Assembly (NCBI RefSeq): GCF_027244095.1
Contig: NC_069670.1
Coordinates: 19,705,820 to 19,769,819, forward strand
Direction of reading: 5' to 3'
From: Hemicordylus capensis
Taxonomy: Eukaryota; Chordata; Lepidosauria; Squamata; Cordylidae
DNA: 64,000 nucleotides
Below, one piece after another: positions 32,319-45,100 of this stretch. The translations under genes and the position numbers were made by a program. The notes below the pieces were generated by a model. That model was not told where the DNA came from. It was given only the letters and a program-made list of their open reading frames with translations, and ran no database searches. Positions within the stretch are counted from its first letter, which is position 1. Each line of letters starts with the position of its first letter.

Positions 32319-32917
32319 TTGATGTTACTGCCTCTTCTATTCAGCCAGCTGCTTGAGCAGAAAGGTTCATTCCGGGGGCTCATCCAGGAAAATCTTCCCA
32401 AACAACCCCACCCCACCCCCGGAAAAGGACCAAGCCCTGCAACCATATACCGAGTCTGCCCATCGGTCCATCTAGCTCAGTATGGTCTACACCACAGTTT
32501 CTCTACCGTCGGTCCCCGGACCGCTGCAAGTCCTTTAACACCCCCTCCTTTTCAAGCATGCCAGTCCTTTAACACCCTGGAGATTAGCTCCCTGGAGCTA
32601 ATCTTTAACCAGGCAGCCTTCGCTGCAGGGCTCTGTCTTCCTCCGGAGTCCCAGACAGCCTTTTCTCACTCCCAGCTAATCTCTCCAGTCTCTTTGATGA
32701 GAGGAGATAGCGAGAGACTGGTATGCAGCTGGTGAAACACACAGGAGGCAGGTAGCAGGGCGAGTGAGAGGGAATGCTTGGCTTGGCTGGAGTGCTGCAT
32801 GCCTAAACTCTGTTCTGAACTACTACAGAGGAGGAACAGAGGAAGGCAGGCAGGCAAAAGAGAAGAAAACAAACAAAAGTAAGCAACAGTGCTGATCAAA
32901 TGAAAAAAGAAGGGAAA

Positions 32918-33225
32918 GATAAGAAGAATGAAAGGGGTGGGGGTGAGGGGCGGGCTGATCATGTACTGACTCAACAAAAGGGGATGAAGATCAAATAAAA
33001 TGGGATTTTTAAAAGCAAGCATACAGGAGAGAACAAGTACAATCTGTGTGAACTGAGAAATAAAATGTGGCAGGGGGGGATGAGGGAGATGAAGAAAGGG
33101 GTGGCTAGGGTGAGCTACTGACTTACCAAAAAGGGGATGGAGCTAACATAAACTGGGATTTTTAAAAGCAAACATGCAGGCAGGAGAGAGAACTAGTGCA
33201 ATGTGTGTGAACTGAGAAAACCAGT
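32918..33225. repeat. Two-copy tandem duplication
   Basis: A unit of about 150 bases with GGGATTTTTAAAAGCAAGCA and GTGTGAACTGAGAAA occurs near 32918-33060 and again near 33075-33225 with scattered differences. Confidence 0.65.
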
Positions 33226-33229
33226 GGGA

Positions 33230-33827
33230 AAAAGAGATCACGAGAAAGGGGATGGAGTGGGGGCTGGGTGTAGCAAGGTATGAAATGGTGAATAGAGGAG
33301 AGAGAAGGAGGGAAAGAAGGATGAAGAAGAGACCCACTAAAAGTCTTCCCACTCATGTGTGAGTACATAGTACTCCCCCCTCCCTTAAACCTCTGCCTAA
33401 AAATCATTACAGTTGTAAAAACCTGGATATATATGAATGTGTGGTATGAAGGGTTAAATCTCCCACCCCATTCTCTGTGGTTTACTTTCCTAATGTGGAT
33501 GCCATATTGCTGTGTAAAGTTCATTACCATAACATTACCTTTTCAAGGTAACGAGTGTTTTAGTTCTGAGTATACTGCTTGGAGGTTTTTTTGGATGATG
33601 TTTGCTTACAGACTTCCAGTATGAAATGAGATGTCATGTTTTAAGCTTCCTATCAATCAAGTTGATAAGCTGGTTTTATGGTAGCAAGCATGCATTGTTC
33701 CATTTGCTAAGGAGAGCAAGGGCAGTGATTACCAAATGAAGAGAGGAGGAAAGCTGGAGGGGGAGTACTGTGTGTGTAAGAGAGAGTACTATTTTAAAAG
33801 CAATATTAAATTACTATTTTTTACACA
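33230..33827. other. Unassigned region
   Basis: No gene was recognised. It leads directly into the C1 relic. Confidence 0.35.
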
Positions 33828-34911
33828 GAAAGGAGACTGATGAAGGTTAAGGAGCCGCTGCTGTTTTTTTGCCAAAAGAGTCCATCCCTCTTGCTGGAGC
33901 TCTCCGGAGATGTCCCAGGACACCTAGACCAAGTTGGACACTCCGTGGACCACGCAAGCAAGATGCTTGCTCTGCACAAGCTCACGCGCTGTTTGTGCGG
34001 AGAGGAGCAAAAGCATCACCCAGGCGCTCGGGGTGTAACTGTCGGGGGAGGAAAAGGAAGCTGAGAGTTCAGTAAGAACAGCTGCCCAGGTTCAGATACA
34101 CTGTGCAAGTTTCAGAAATGTGTTCCAGGGCAGTGGTTTTCCAGCTGTGTTCCAGGGAACCGAGGGGCTTCAGGGATTCATGAGAAAGGACCCTGACACT
34201 AGTGAGGAGGAGGAGCTGGAGGCTTTGCCTTTGCATTGGGCACCTGGGAAGGCCAGGGCTGAGCAGCTGGGATGACTATCACTCAATGAATCGTGCACAA
34301 CCCCACTTCTATGTGTCATGTGTTGTTGTATGCTTTTAAGGATTAGGCAAATGATCTTCATGCCAATGGGCTTTTGCACAACATCACTAGCCTTGTTTTC
34401 GATGACCACGGCTGTGCAGATGGTGGAGAACAAATCTGCGTTGCTCTGCACGGGATATCAGCGCCGAGAAAGAATGCACAGTCAAGACTGTGCAAACCCT
34501 TTCAGCAAAGCTGCCGGGTGGAAGGGGGGGGAATCTCCCAAGTGGTCAGTGCACACAGTGGCAGACTAAATGTTTTGCCACCCATAGGCAAAAAGGCTTT
34601 TGCCGCCCTTTTACCTTAAACAAAAAAAGGTTTGCCTTTTTTGTAATTAAGTAAAGTGTGTGTCGGGGGGGGACTTTCTCCTCGCCCCCTCCACCCTTGC
34701 TGCAGCCGCGGCTGCCCACAGAAGGGGTGGCAGGATTTGAGGAGGGGCCGTAGGCAAATGCCTCCTCTGCCTCTCCATTCATCCACCCCTGAGAGCACAC
34801 TGAGATGTCAGCAGCCCAGTTTCTCAGATGCAAAGGCATTCCGATTCAGGTTAAAGTCTAAGAAAAAGGCTTCCCGCTGGAAAGCCAGATGAGGTATGTG
34901 GCCAGCAGCAT
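33828..34911 (-). pseudogene. Minus-strand receptor relic: leader exon and partial C1
   Basis: Positions 33828-34045 match the C1 exon of the two minus-strand receptors (GAAGGTTAAGGAGCCGCTGC, CTCGGGGTGTAACTGTC), but the C1 C-terminal part is absent and the frame is disrupted. At 34911-34875 a leader-like frame reads MLLATYLIWLSS, but the donor reads GG instead of GT. Sequence at 34080-34270 matches the C1-V intron of the second gene (56040-56230). No V exon remains. This is a decayed extra copy of the minus-strand family. Confidence 0.8.
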
Positions 34912-35797
34912 TGCTGAAGGTATCTGAAGCCCTAGCCTGCATCTGCTGTGCAGCTCGAGTCTTAGACATGGCACACGTCTCTTGCAAAGGAACACTTGCA
35001 TGTGTGTGGAGCAGCAGGGCCGAGTGTGGCCGCCGCCAGCGGGTCGTGTCCCCCCTTAACATCCGCGGCTGGGCCAGGCGTTAATTCTCCTGGGTGCGCC
35101 AGCCAATCAGGCGCCCCCGCAGCCCAGCCAATCAGCTGGGCTGCCTGGACGCATTTTTCCTGGGCACACCCAGGAGAAATATATAGATAGATTGTAAACA
35201 CGTAGAGATCTTCTGCTGGTTAAACGAAGCCTTTATTCAGAAGCAAGTCCATTTCCCTCCTTCCTTCCTTTTCTTTCTCACTCCACCCCACACACAAAGG
35301 AGGCCTCTGGGGGATGGGCTACGTGGCCAGGAAGGGAGAGACCCCCAGGAGAACTGCAGGTGTGAGAAAGAGCGAGGTGGGGCGAGATTGTGAGAGTGAC
35401 TGAGAGAAAGAAAGAGCAAGAGATTGAGTAGAGCGTAGAGATTAAACATCAGAGTGATCAGAGGCGGGGATTTGTTTGGGATCGGGAGCGGGAGGCAGTT
35501 GGGGTTGGTTTTAGTTTCTAGCAGTTTTCAGTTTTTGCTTTTCTGTTTGAGTTAGATGTAGTTAGATTGTAGTTAGGTTTCTTGGGCTGCAAAGGATTCG
35601 TTGGAGAGGGAGGGATTGGGAGGGGGTTGGGGTTTGTCTTGCTTTAGTTCAGGGAGTTTTGTTTTTTGTTGTTCTCTTTGAGTTAGATTTGAGTTAGGTG
35701 TTAGTGTTGGAAATCTTTCATCGTCGAAGAGCCACGATCCTGCTGATTATGTAAGTATGGGTTTAATTCTTCCATTCCATTCCATTCAGAAACCACC
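34912..35797. other. Unassigned region with CCAAT motifs
   Basis: Two CCAATCA boxes lie at 35102 and 35128 and an AAATATATAG stretch near 35178. A weak promoter or the end repeat of the adjacent Copia-type fossil are both possible. No gene is seen. Confidence 0.3.
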
Positions 35798-36061
35798 TCA
35801 TACCCTGATCTCAAGGCATTGCGTATTGGGGGTTGTAATTTTTATCCCCCAGTACTTCAACTGGACCACCCCTTTCTCTTGCAAGCCTCGAACATAGTGG
35901 TACTTGATAGGAACGTGCTGGGTTTGAGACTTCATCTTCTCAATATGAGAGATCATCTGGATACAACTTTGGTTATCCTCAAACATCACTGTGGGCTTTG
36001 GTGCCTCAATTCCACAGTCCAAGAGTAGTTGGAATGTGCTCCCTTTTGCCCCCGCCAACAT
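35798..36061 (-). mobile_element. Copia-type LTR retrotransposon fossil, RNase H fragment
   Basis: A short minus-strand piece with the Copia-type RNase H signature (FEDNQSC, then KYHYVR). Only this part of pol is present. It is a broken remnant. No paired end repeats were established, so its age cannot be estimated. Confidence 0.7.
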
Positions 36062-36685
36062 TTCTGTCCAAAGGCCTCGTTCTCACCATCTTCCTGCTCT
36101 CTTCTAGGCTGGGCAGGATCCAAGCCTTCCTAGCCAGGAGGACCAGTAGAGTGACCCCCCCCCAGATGCCCCAGGGGAGCCCGCAGCCTCCCAGCCAACA
36201 GCCTCCCCATGGTGGTGCATCTGTGGGCAGAAGAACCGAGTGGCCCCCATTCCCACCGTGCTCAAGCCAGGGCCATCAGCACCCCTACGCAGGATGCTGG
36301 AGGTGAGGAGGTGCCCCATTTTGCAGGGGACTGTGGGGGCAGGGAGGTGGGGCAGAAGGAGAGGGGGTGGCCTGGTTGGAAAGACAGCTCGCTCACGGGT
36401 CTGCCTTCTCCTTCTCTTACCCACTCGGCAGCTTTTACACCCTGCCACCTGATTCACACCAGGCTGCAGTTGGTAAACCGAGCCAGAACCCTGAAGGAAG
36501 GAGGCGGAGGTAAGGTAGGGAACCACCCTCACCCAGTACGGTCCCCGGGAAGCCCAGATCCTTGCCCAGGGTACCGGGAAATGGTGGGATGGCAGCCTCT
36601 CATCCAAGGGGGCCTGCCTGGTCCATTCCGGAGGAGGGAGGGGAAATCCTTCCCCACCCAACAGCCCCACACTTGCCCCTTTCAG

Positions 36686-38707
36686 GAGTGGAGGAGCAGG
36701 ATCGCTTTCCTGATGGCCCTGATCCAGGCCTGCCAGGAAGCCATCCGGAGGGGGGAGCAGCGCCTTCCGTTTTCGAAAGGGCTGGCCGCCCAGGCCGTGC
36801 TGGTGAGTGATTTGGGGCAGGGAACTCTGAGGCAAAGGGGTCAGCTGGCGGGAGGGGAGGCCTGGTTGGGGGTGAGCGGGGAGGAGGCAGCCGCCCTTGG
36901 AACAGGGTGAACCCCAGCCGGGAGAGGGGGCTGGGTGCATCTGGGGCAGGAGAAGGGAAGCCCCCCAGGGCCTCTGGGTTGACTCCCTCCTGCTCTCTGT
37001 TCCCTCCCAGGAGGAGATGGCCTACATCTGGGAGGACCCTGTGCCCCACCACCTCTTCTCCCTCTGCACAGAGGCCATTGCCTCCTTAAGGTACGTGGAG
37101 GGCGGGACAGGGATCGGGGCCCAGATTAGGGTGCTGATACCTTCCCCCGCCTGTGCCAGTTTCTTCATGGCATTATCTCCCACCCTGGCTGGTTTTCTAA
37201 TCTTTCTCCTTTTCTTTTGGCAGTCAGATGAAGCCCTGCTTGGGAGGCAAAATAGAGCAAAAGCTCATCTCAGAATCCATCTTCTGGATGAACCATATGA
37301 TTGGAGGAGAGCCGGAGGAAGACCGAGAAGTAAATATCGACACCTCTGGCTGGACCTGTGCTCTCTTGGTAGGGGGGCCTGCATAAGACCCCCTCCCCAA
37401 TGGAGACAGACAGACGCCTTGATCCCCCCCCCATGAGGGAAGAGGACCGGCAGGGCTTTGGGGGGGGACCCTGAGGAGGGGCCGGGAAACCCCTCAGGCC
37501 AGCAGCAGCCACACTCTGGCTCTCTCTCTCCCCCCTTCAGAGCCCATTTCTGCCCCCGCAGAGGTCCATGAGGAGGATGCTGGAAGCAATGCTCACTGAG
37601 AAGCCCACCCTGGCCCACCTCATCAGGATTGCTGAGGTAAGTTTGGGAGAGGGGGGTGCCCTCTCGAGAAGGAGAGACATCCAGTCTGGGGGTCAGCAGA
37701 AGGGGCCCTGCCCTACCCTGCTGGGCTTGGGTGGGGCATGTCAGTGGGAGAGGCCTCAGCTCCCTCCCGGTCAGCAGCGTCCACACATGCAGCCCCCTCC
37801 TGGCACCTGTGGGGCCGCCTCCCTCTCTGAGCGGCCAGGGGAGGGCAGCCCACAGGCAGGTCCCCGCCCTGAGGAGACCCCTTTTTCCCCACCTGGCTCA
37901 CCTGACCCAGTGGGTGACCCCCCCCCGGGAAACTCGCTTCTGGACATTGGGGGACGCTTCCTTCCTGAGAACTCACTCAGGTCCTCTCCAGCTTCTCATT
38001 CAGAGGGACTGTTTCATCCAACAGGCGATTGATGCTGAGATGTTCAGCGAGGATGAGGAGGAGGCGGCCATGGCGGAGAACGTTGGCTTCTTACTGCTCA
38101 ACATGGCCATTGGGTCCCCCTTCCACTTTGAGGTAAGTCTCCCCTATGCTGGCCTGGCTCTGCTCTGGCACCCCCCAGCTCCCCCCTCCAGGATCCAGGG
38201 TCCCAAGGGCCTTCTTTTCTCCCTCTCTCTACAGGCAGAGCAGATCAAGCCACTCCTGCCACTGGGCATTCGCAGGGTGGGCCAAACAACATCCAGGGCC
38301 AAGGACGATGGGAGCCATTCCTCCGATGAAGGTGATGTCCATCCTGAAGGAAATGGGGCTGGCAGAGCTCCCTCCCTGCTCTGGGCTTGGGTGGCTCCCC
38401 ATCTGAGTACACCAAGGGTCTCCAAGGAGCCCACCTCCTCCCTCTCCCTGGCCTCCCCAATCCTGCCCCAGGGAAACCTGGCGCTCCCTGAGGAAGGCCT
38501 TGAAGCCAAACTGCAGCTGGGGAAGCCCTCTCTGCTGCTCCCCTTGGGAATCCCCGACCAGAAGCCTCCTCCTTTTCTCGGGGGCAGGCAGAGCCCCTTT
38601 TGTAAACTAAGCCGTTCTCTCATTTACTCTCTCTTCTTCTCTCCCAACCAGCAGATCTCTTCGAGCAAGGAGAGGACTTCAATTTTGGGGTGGGTCTCCA
38701 GGAGTAG
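36686..38707 (+). CDS. Unrecognised helix-rich gene, seven in-phase exons to the stop (5' end incomplete)
   Basis: Exons 36686-36802, 37011-37090, 37224-37368, 37541-37636, 38025-38132, 38235-38331 and 38655-38707 join in perfect phase with GT-AG borders. They give about 231 residues ending in GEDFNFGVGLQE and stop. Motifs include IAFLMALIQACQEAI, EEMAYIWEDPVPHHLFSLC and an acidic FSEDEEEAAMAENVGF. The regular amphipathic helices suggest a HEAT/ARM-like protein, and the maestro (MROH) family is a possible relative, but I cannot confirm this. Further upstream exons are likely; candidates at 36432-36509 and about 36108 could not be placed in phase. A truncated duplicate lies at 16.0-17.0 kb. 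The clean reading suggests a working gene. Confidence 0.65.
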
Positions 38708-39284
38708 CACACATCTACTGTGAGCCCCAGAGCCCTTGCAAATCTGGCAAGAAAGTAACATGCTGGGAAAAGTCTATGCCAACAAGATGAGGAGGGTCTT
38801 GCCCAGCTGGAGGCACAACGACGCCTAGAAGGAGACCGTCTTTGTATGCAGGCGACACAGCACTGTGAGAAGCGGGTTGCCTAACTCCGCCAAGAAGAGG
38901 AGCAGCTTAAGCGGGAGAGAGAGTAGCGAGAGGCAGAGTGCCCTCTGGAGGGGGAGCAGCGCCTTCACCCAAAGCAGCATCGACAGGAGCAAGAGATCCT
39001 TCCGTCTCAACAGCATCAGCCAGCCAAGGTCCCCCCAGAGGTCTCCACTGTCTTGCCCCCAGGAGAAGATCCCCGTGTGGTTCTCATCACCTTGGAACGG
39101 GCTGAGCAGAACCAGGATCTCCAGGAGGGCAAGTCCATGAGTGGGGTACCCAGTGTGGTTGTTAATGGGGATCTGGCCAAGGGTTGTAGTTGCGTATCAG
39201 AAGGAGGGGATGTTACTTGTGTCGTGGTTGAAGAGCTGGTGCACCAAACATTTTGGCGGCTTGGACCTGAAAAAATTCTGAGTC

Positions 39285-39905
39285 AATTCTGAGATCAACG
39301 ACCTCCAAACAGTGGTACATCTGTTGGTAACCTCCAGACTTGACTTTTGTAATGCGCTCTACGTAGGGCTGCCTTTGTACATAGTCCGGAAACTTCACTT
39401 GGTTCAGAATGTGGCAGCCAGGTTGGTCTCGGGGTCATCTTGGAGAGACCATGTTACTCCTTTACTGATGGAGTTACACTGGCTGCCAATAGGTTTCCGG
39501 GCAAAATACAAAGTGCTTGTTATATGGCTTAGGCCCTGGGAAGAGAGTGTCTTCTTCATTACAAGCCCCATCGCCCATTGAGGTCATCTGAGGAGGTCCG
39601 TCTCCAGTTACTGCCAACTCATTTGGTGGCTACACAGAGACAGGCCTTTTCAGTCGCTGCCCCAAGATTGTGGAATGCGCTCCCTGCTGAGATACGATCC
39701 TCCCCATTTCTGGCAATTTTCAAAAAACACATGAAAAGCCATATTTTTGCCCAAGCTTTCTCAGCTTCCTAATATTTTGGGGTTTTAATCTCTGGTTTAT
39801 TTTTAAATTGTTAAATTGTTTTTAAGTTTTTGTATATGTTTTTAACTGGTTTTATGTTATTGTAAACTGCCCAGAGATGAAAGTTTGGGGCGGTGTACAA
39901 ATTTG
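39285..39905 (+). mobile_element. L2-like LINE 3' fragment
   Basis: The end of a LINE ORF2: SRLDFCNALYVGLP, ELHWLPIGFR and APRLWNALPAEIRSSPF in two frames, as in the C-terminal region of L2/CR1-clade elements. It is truncated at the 5' side and followed by a GAAA-rich tail. Confidence 0.8.
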
Positions 39906-39906
39906 A

Positions 39907-39908
39907 TA

Positions 39909-39960
<52 letters not shown>
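39907..39960. repeat. (GAAA)n microsatellite
   Basis: About 13 units, at the 3' end of the L2-like fragment and probably grown from its tail. Confidence 0.9.
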
Positions 39961-40199
39961 GATGTCAACATGTGATGTCTGTTGTAGAAATGGTCGTTAT
40001 GGGCTACGGTCAGTATCAGCGTCAAGGTGCTGGACTGACTTGGCCTGAACCAAGTGTATTCTCGAGACCCTAAAGACCTTGGACGAAGGTTTGTGGACAG
40101 AGGGACAGGAAATGTCTTGTGGGCAGCTGAAATCGCTGGCCAACGGAAGTTTCTCAAAAGGGAGTCTCTGCTCAACTTTCCCAAATATTAAAGGGAGAA

Positions 40200-40620
40200 G
40201 GAAAAAGAAGAGGAATCACAGGAACCTGGACATAGGCTGACCTGGTATCTTTGTGCAACAGGTGACCATGTGGCTCAGTGGTCACAGACTATGGGGACTT
40301 TGGGCTCCAAGTGGCAAAGGTGGTCCTGGACGCTGCAAGAGTCACAGATGCGGGTCCAGCATGTGCCTGGCAAAGAAAACACCCTCAAGGAGTTTTCTCT
40401 GTCTGGAGAGGGGGAATCTCAGCCTGGAAGGATGGCCTGGACGTGGCCCACAAGTACCCTCAGAAGACAAGCGCTGAAATCCTGGAAGGGCCAGGCAGTA
40501 TTGAGCCCCAGACCTCTGCCGAGAGCAGGACAAGAGACTGCCCATCCAGCAAGCCAGACGCCGAGAAGAGAGAGAATCCAGAGAACTCTGTCTAGGGACC
40601 AGTGTAGGGTGTTAGGGTAG
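40200..40620 (+). mobile_element. Possible Gypsy-type LTR element fossil
   Basis: The peptide VQHVPGKENTL resembles the end of Gypsy RNase H domains. The piece is short and broken, and no end repeats were established. The family call is tentative. Confidence 0.35.
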
Positions 40621-40759
40621 TGGCTGCGTTTCTTTCCAACCTTTTATTTTCCCTGGTATGTTCTTTTGGTAGATTTGTTTTGAGTTTGCATTTATGCTGT
40701 AAAAGTAATGCTTTAATTGACCTGATGTTTTTTTAAAAAAGGTAACTGCCATTTAACAT

Positions 40760-41640
40760 CCAGCTGATCCAGGGGCGTAAGCCTTTTGGTGCGAGCCGAA
40801 GGGAAAGAACACAAGGGCTCTTGGCTTTGTGGCTCTCAGCTGAGTGGAGAACAGCCGGTGGACTGCAGTAGCCTGAGGGTTGAAGAGTCGCCGCGAGTTT
40901 GTTGGACTTCTGAGCAGGACCATTGATGACAACAGTCCCCCCCTCCCCCCAATACCTCCCTGGAGTGTTTTCTTTTTTCTATCTTCTTCTTCTCCCCCAC
41001 CCCCCCAACAGCACACAACCTAGCAGATTAGCTAAACATTGCCCTGTTTTAATAGGAGGGAGTTTTTATAGTTTGTTATAGGGAAGAGGGAACACCTTAT
41101 GCGGGGCATAGATTGTGCTTTTTGCCTCTGCCCCACCTTCTCCAGGTGTGTATCATCTATGGGGCTGCTTCTGCTGCTTTAAAGCTCAGGCTGAGCCAGG
41201 GGCGCGAGCCTCTTGGCGCTCTCTCCTTGGGGTGAGCTGCTTGGGGGTCGGAAGTCAAGAAGTCAGTATAAGTCTGTTTGAGCCCTGGTTTTGTTAAGTA
41301 GTGGAGCTGTGGTTGGTTGGACCGAGGGATGTGTCTGGGAGAGCAGGAAAGTGGGGTTGGTGTGGGGGCAGCAGTACTACTGCTAGTGGGCAGAGGAAGA
41401 TATGGTGGTGGGAGTTGGGCTGGCCATTACAGGGGGAAACGGTCCAGGCAACTGAAGCCTGTTTCTTTTTCCAGCTCTTCTCCCAACCCTGAGACCCCTG
41501 GGAGCTCTGAGAACACTCCCTCGAGGATGAGGGTGCTGCTGCTGAATGCCAGGTCGGTTAATGCTAAAACATCTCTCATCCACGATTTGATTGTGGATGA
41601 GCATGCTGACCTGGTATGTGTGACAGAGACCTGGTAGGAT
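40760..41640 (+). mobile_element. L2-like LINE 5' fragment
   Basis: Ends in the start of an endonuclease domain (RVLLLNARSVNAKTSLIHDL and DLVCVTETW). The preceding sequence (TAGTGGGCAGAGGAAGATAT and neighbours) is probably its 5' region. It stops just after TETW. It belongs to the same clade as the fragment at 39285 but is a different part of the element. Confidence 0.65.
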
Positions 41641-41823
41641 GAGCTGGGTGGACCAACGGAGGACCTGAGATCCTGGGTAGCTAGGGAAAGACCTTTGCCT
41701 GCAAGCGGCTGCGGCCAGTTACAGCAGGGTCAAGTCTGGCCCAGGAGAAGGCAGCGGCATATGTAGGCATGGCGGATCATGTCCGGCCACTAGGCATGTG
41801 GGGAGTGCCGTCTCGCCAGCACG

Positions 41824-42135
41824 ATGCGCTGTCTCTCCCTCTTGTCAAGCCTTCGCTTGCTCTCATTGCTGAAATCCAGCATGGATGTCAGCCGGGTAAG
41901 CTGCCCTCCGTTTCCGGAGCCCTGTTGGGTGCGGGCGGGAGGAGGTCCCCCTCCGAAGGGTTCTGGGTCTCCCACCTTCAGGCTGGGCTTGGCACCATTT
42001 GGTCCAAATGGGCTCCCTTCTGACATCCCATGTTTGTGTCTCTTTTCAGCTGAACATCATGGGCTTTGTTCCACCGGGGAAGGCAAGGCCGCCTTGTGGA
42101 TCTCCCCACTCCCTCGCCACCCCTTCAGAGTTTCG
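41824..42135 (+). other. Two exon-like pieces with splice signals
   Basis: A short frame MRCLSLLSSLRLLSLL ends at CGG|GTAAGC (41895), and an acceptor TCTTTTCAG precedes CTGAACATCATGGGC at 42050. The first could encode a signal-like peptide. No family was recognised and it may be coincidence. Confidence 0.25.
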
Positions 42136-42179
42136 CATCTGTGCACTTTTCCTTTTCACTAGTGCACATCTCTCACTCT

Positions 42180-45100
42180 CCGGTCAAAGGTAAAGAATCC
42201 CATCCAGGATCCAAGAAGAAGTCTGTGGTGTTTGTAGTGGTGGAGGAGGAGAGCGGCCCAGATGATGAGTCCCCCCCTGCCCTTTGCCAGCCTGTTAGGG
42301 AGAATGAAGGTCTCAGGAAAGGAGGACATCGGACTGAGGAAGAGGGAAATGCTCCTTTTGAAAGGACCCCTTCCATGGAAGATGAACCCATATCCTCTCG
42401 CACAGGGGATACTTCTCCGGGGGTAGGGGCCTCCTTGTAGTGGGCGATTCAATCATTAGAGGTATAGAGAGATGGGTTTGTGACCCGTGTGTAGACCACA
42501 CGGTGACTTGCCTGCCTGGTGCGAAGGTTGCGGACATCACACAGCATCTAGATAGGTTGTTAGGCAGTGCTAGGAAGGAGATAGCTGTTGTGGTGCATGT
42601 CGGGACCAACAATGTGGGGAAATGTAGTCAGGAGGTCCTGGAAGCCAAATTTAGGCTGATAGGTAGTGTATTGAAGTCCAGGACCCCAAAGGGAGCATTT
42701 TCAGAAATGCTACCTGTTCCATGCACAGGTACAGTGAGACAGGCATTGCTGAGGGGTTTCAATGCGTGGATGACACAGTGGTGCCGGGAGGAGGGGTTTA
42801 GATTTTTTAGGCACTGGGATACATTTTGGGGCAAGCAAGGCCTGTACAAAAGGGACAAGCTGCCCTTGAACCAAGATGGAACCAGACTGCTGGCACTTAA
42901 ACTCAAAAAGGATGCAGAGTAGCTTTTAAAATGACACCTGGTGAATAGCCAGCAGGAGCTGGGCAGTATCCGGTTCGGCAAATGCCATCCTTTAAAGTGC
43001 GAGAGTGCAGAGGATTCAGATCAAACAGAAGGGGACAGAGCAGAACCACATAAAGAGCAGACAGAAGGCTGTGCTAGCTGGTCAAAGAGTCAAAAGAAAG
43101 ATAGCAGACACCAGGGAAGAGATTCAGCGTGTAGGTGCTTATATGCCAATGCCAGAAGCCTCCAAGCCAAGATGGTTGAGCTGGAGTGCTTGGTTGCTAA
43201 TGCAGAAATAGATATAGTGGGCATAACAGAAACATGGTAGAACTGTGAGAACCAGTGGGACACTGTTATCCCTGAATATAAACGCTATAGAAAGGACAGG
43301 GAGGAGCACCTTGAAGGTGGAGTAGCACTGTATGTTAAACAAGGGATAGAATCTAACAAGCTAGAAAACCTAGGATGACTGGAGTCCTCCACAGAAACCC
43401 TGTTGGTGACAATACAAGGCCTGAAAGGGAACGTGCTATCGCCCTCCAGATCAAAATGCTGACAGTGACTGGGAGTTGCAGGAGGAAATCAGGGAGGCAT
43501 CAAGGACAGGCAGGGCTGTAATAATGGGTGACTTCTATTACCCACACATAGACTGGGTAAATTCACAGTCAGGTCATGACAAAGAGGTCAAATTTCTAGA
43601 TACGCTGAATGACTGTGCCCTAGAACAGTTGGTCATGGAACCAACCAGAGAGAAGGCGACCTTGGACTTAATCCTGGGTGGCACGATGGAACTGGTGCAC
43701 GATGTCAGTGTCATCGGCCCTTTAGGGAACAGTGACCATAGTGCAATCAAATTCAGCATACATGTGGGGAGAGAATCACCAAGGAAGCCTAACACAGACA
43801 CTTTGAATTTCAGAAAAGGATACTTCTCCAAAATGAGGAGTATGGTGAAAAGAAAGCTGAAAGGGAAAATCAGGAGAGCCACTTTGCTCCAGAATGCATG
43901 GAGTTTACTCAAAACCACAATACTAGAAGCCCAGTTAGAATGTATACCCAAAAGGAGGAAAGGTACCACTAAGTCCAGAAAGATGCCAGCATGGCTAACA
44001 GGTAACGTCAAGGAAGCCATAAAAGGGAAGAAGACTTCCTTCTGAAATTGGAAGGCCTGTCCAAATGAAGAGAACAGAAGAACACAAACTCTGACAAAAG
44101 AAATGCACGGTGACACTAAAGGAGGTGAAAAGAGAGTTTGAGGAACATTTAGCTAAAAGCATCAAGGGGAATAACAAAAAGTTCTTTAAATACATCAGAA
44201 GCAGGAAACCTACAAGGGAGGAGGTTGGACTATTAGAAAATGAGGGAGTGAAGGAGATTATTAAGGGGATATTGAGGTTGCAGAGAAGCTACATGAGTTC
44301 CTTGCATCTGTCTTCACGGCAGAGGATACTGAGCATATACCTGTTCCTGAACCAGGATTTTCGGGGATGGAGGCTAAAGAACTGAGTCAGATAGAAGTGA
44401 CAAGAGATGGTGTTCTAAACTGTCTGGAAAAACTGAAGACTAGCAAATCGCTAGGGCCAGATGGCATCCATCCAAGAGTCCTCAAAGAACTCAAATGTGA
44501 AATTGCCGACCGCCTTGCTAAAATATATAACTTATCCCTGCAATCAGGCTCTGTACTGGAGGACTGGAAAGCAGCAAATGCAACACTGATTTTCAAAAAA
44601 GGATCCAGGGACGATCTGGGAAATTACAGGCTGGTTAGTTCCAGGCAAATTGATGGAAAGCACCCTCAAGCATAAAATTGTAAAGCACATAGAAAAACAG
44701 ACCCTGCTGGGAGAGAATCAGCATGGCTTCTGCAAAGGGAAATCTTGCCTCGCCAACCTTTTGGGGTTCTTTGAGAGTGTCAACAAGTGTGTGGATCAAG
44801 GTGATCCAGTTGACATCGTATACCTGGACTTCCAAAAAGCTTTCGACAAAGTTTCTCATCAAAGACTCCTGAGAAAACTTAGCAGTCATGGGATACGGGG
44901 ACAAGTACATGTGTGGATTGCTAACTGATTGAAGGACAGGAAACAGATGGTAGGGATAAATGGAGAGTTTTCACAATGGAGGGAAGTAAGAAGTGGGTTC
45001 CCCCATGGATCTGTACTGGGACTGGTGCTTTTTAATTTATTCATAAATGATCTAGAAGTAGGCGTAAGCCGCAAGGTGGCCAGATTTGCAGATGATACTA

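Noticed and set aside
32666-33530. Minus-strand Ser/Leu-rich frames that look membrane-like
   Set aside because: They arise from purine-rich tandem repeats; there are no splice signals or domain features.
37656-38723. Single 355-codon plus-strand frame
   Set aside because: It crosses clear introns and reads only parts of the exons in the right frame. The spliced reading is far better supported.
39885-40184. Lys/Glu/Arg repeat protein or its Phe/Leu/Ser complement
   Set aside because: Translation of the (GAAA)n tail of an L2-like fragment.
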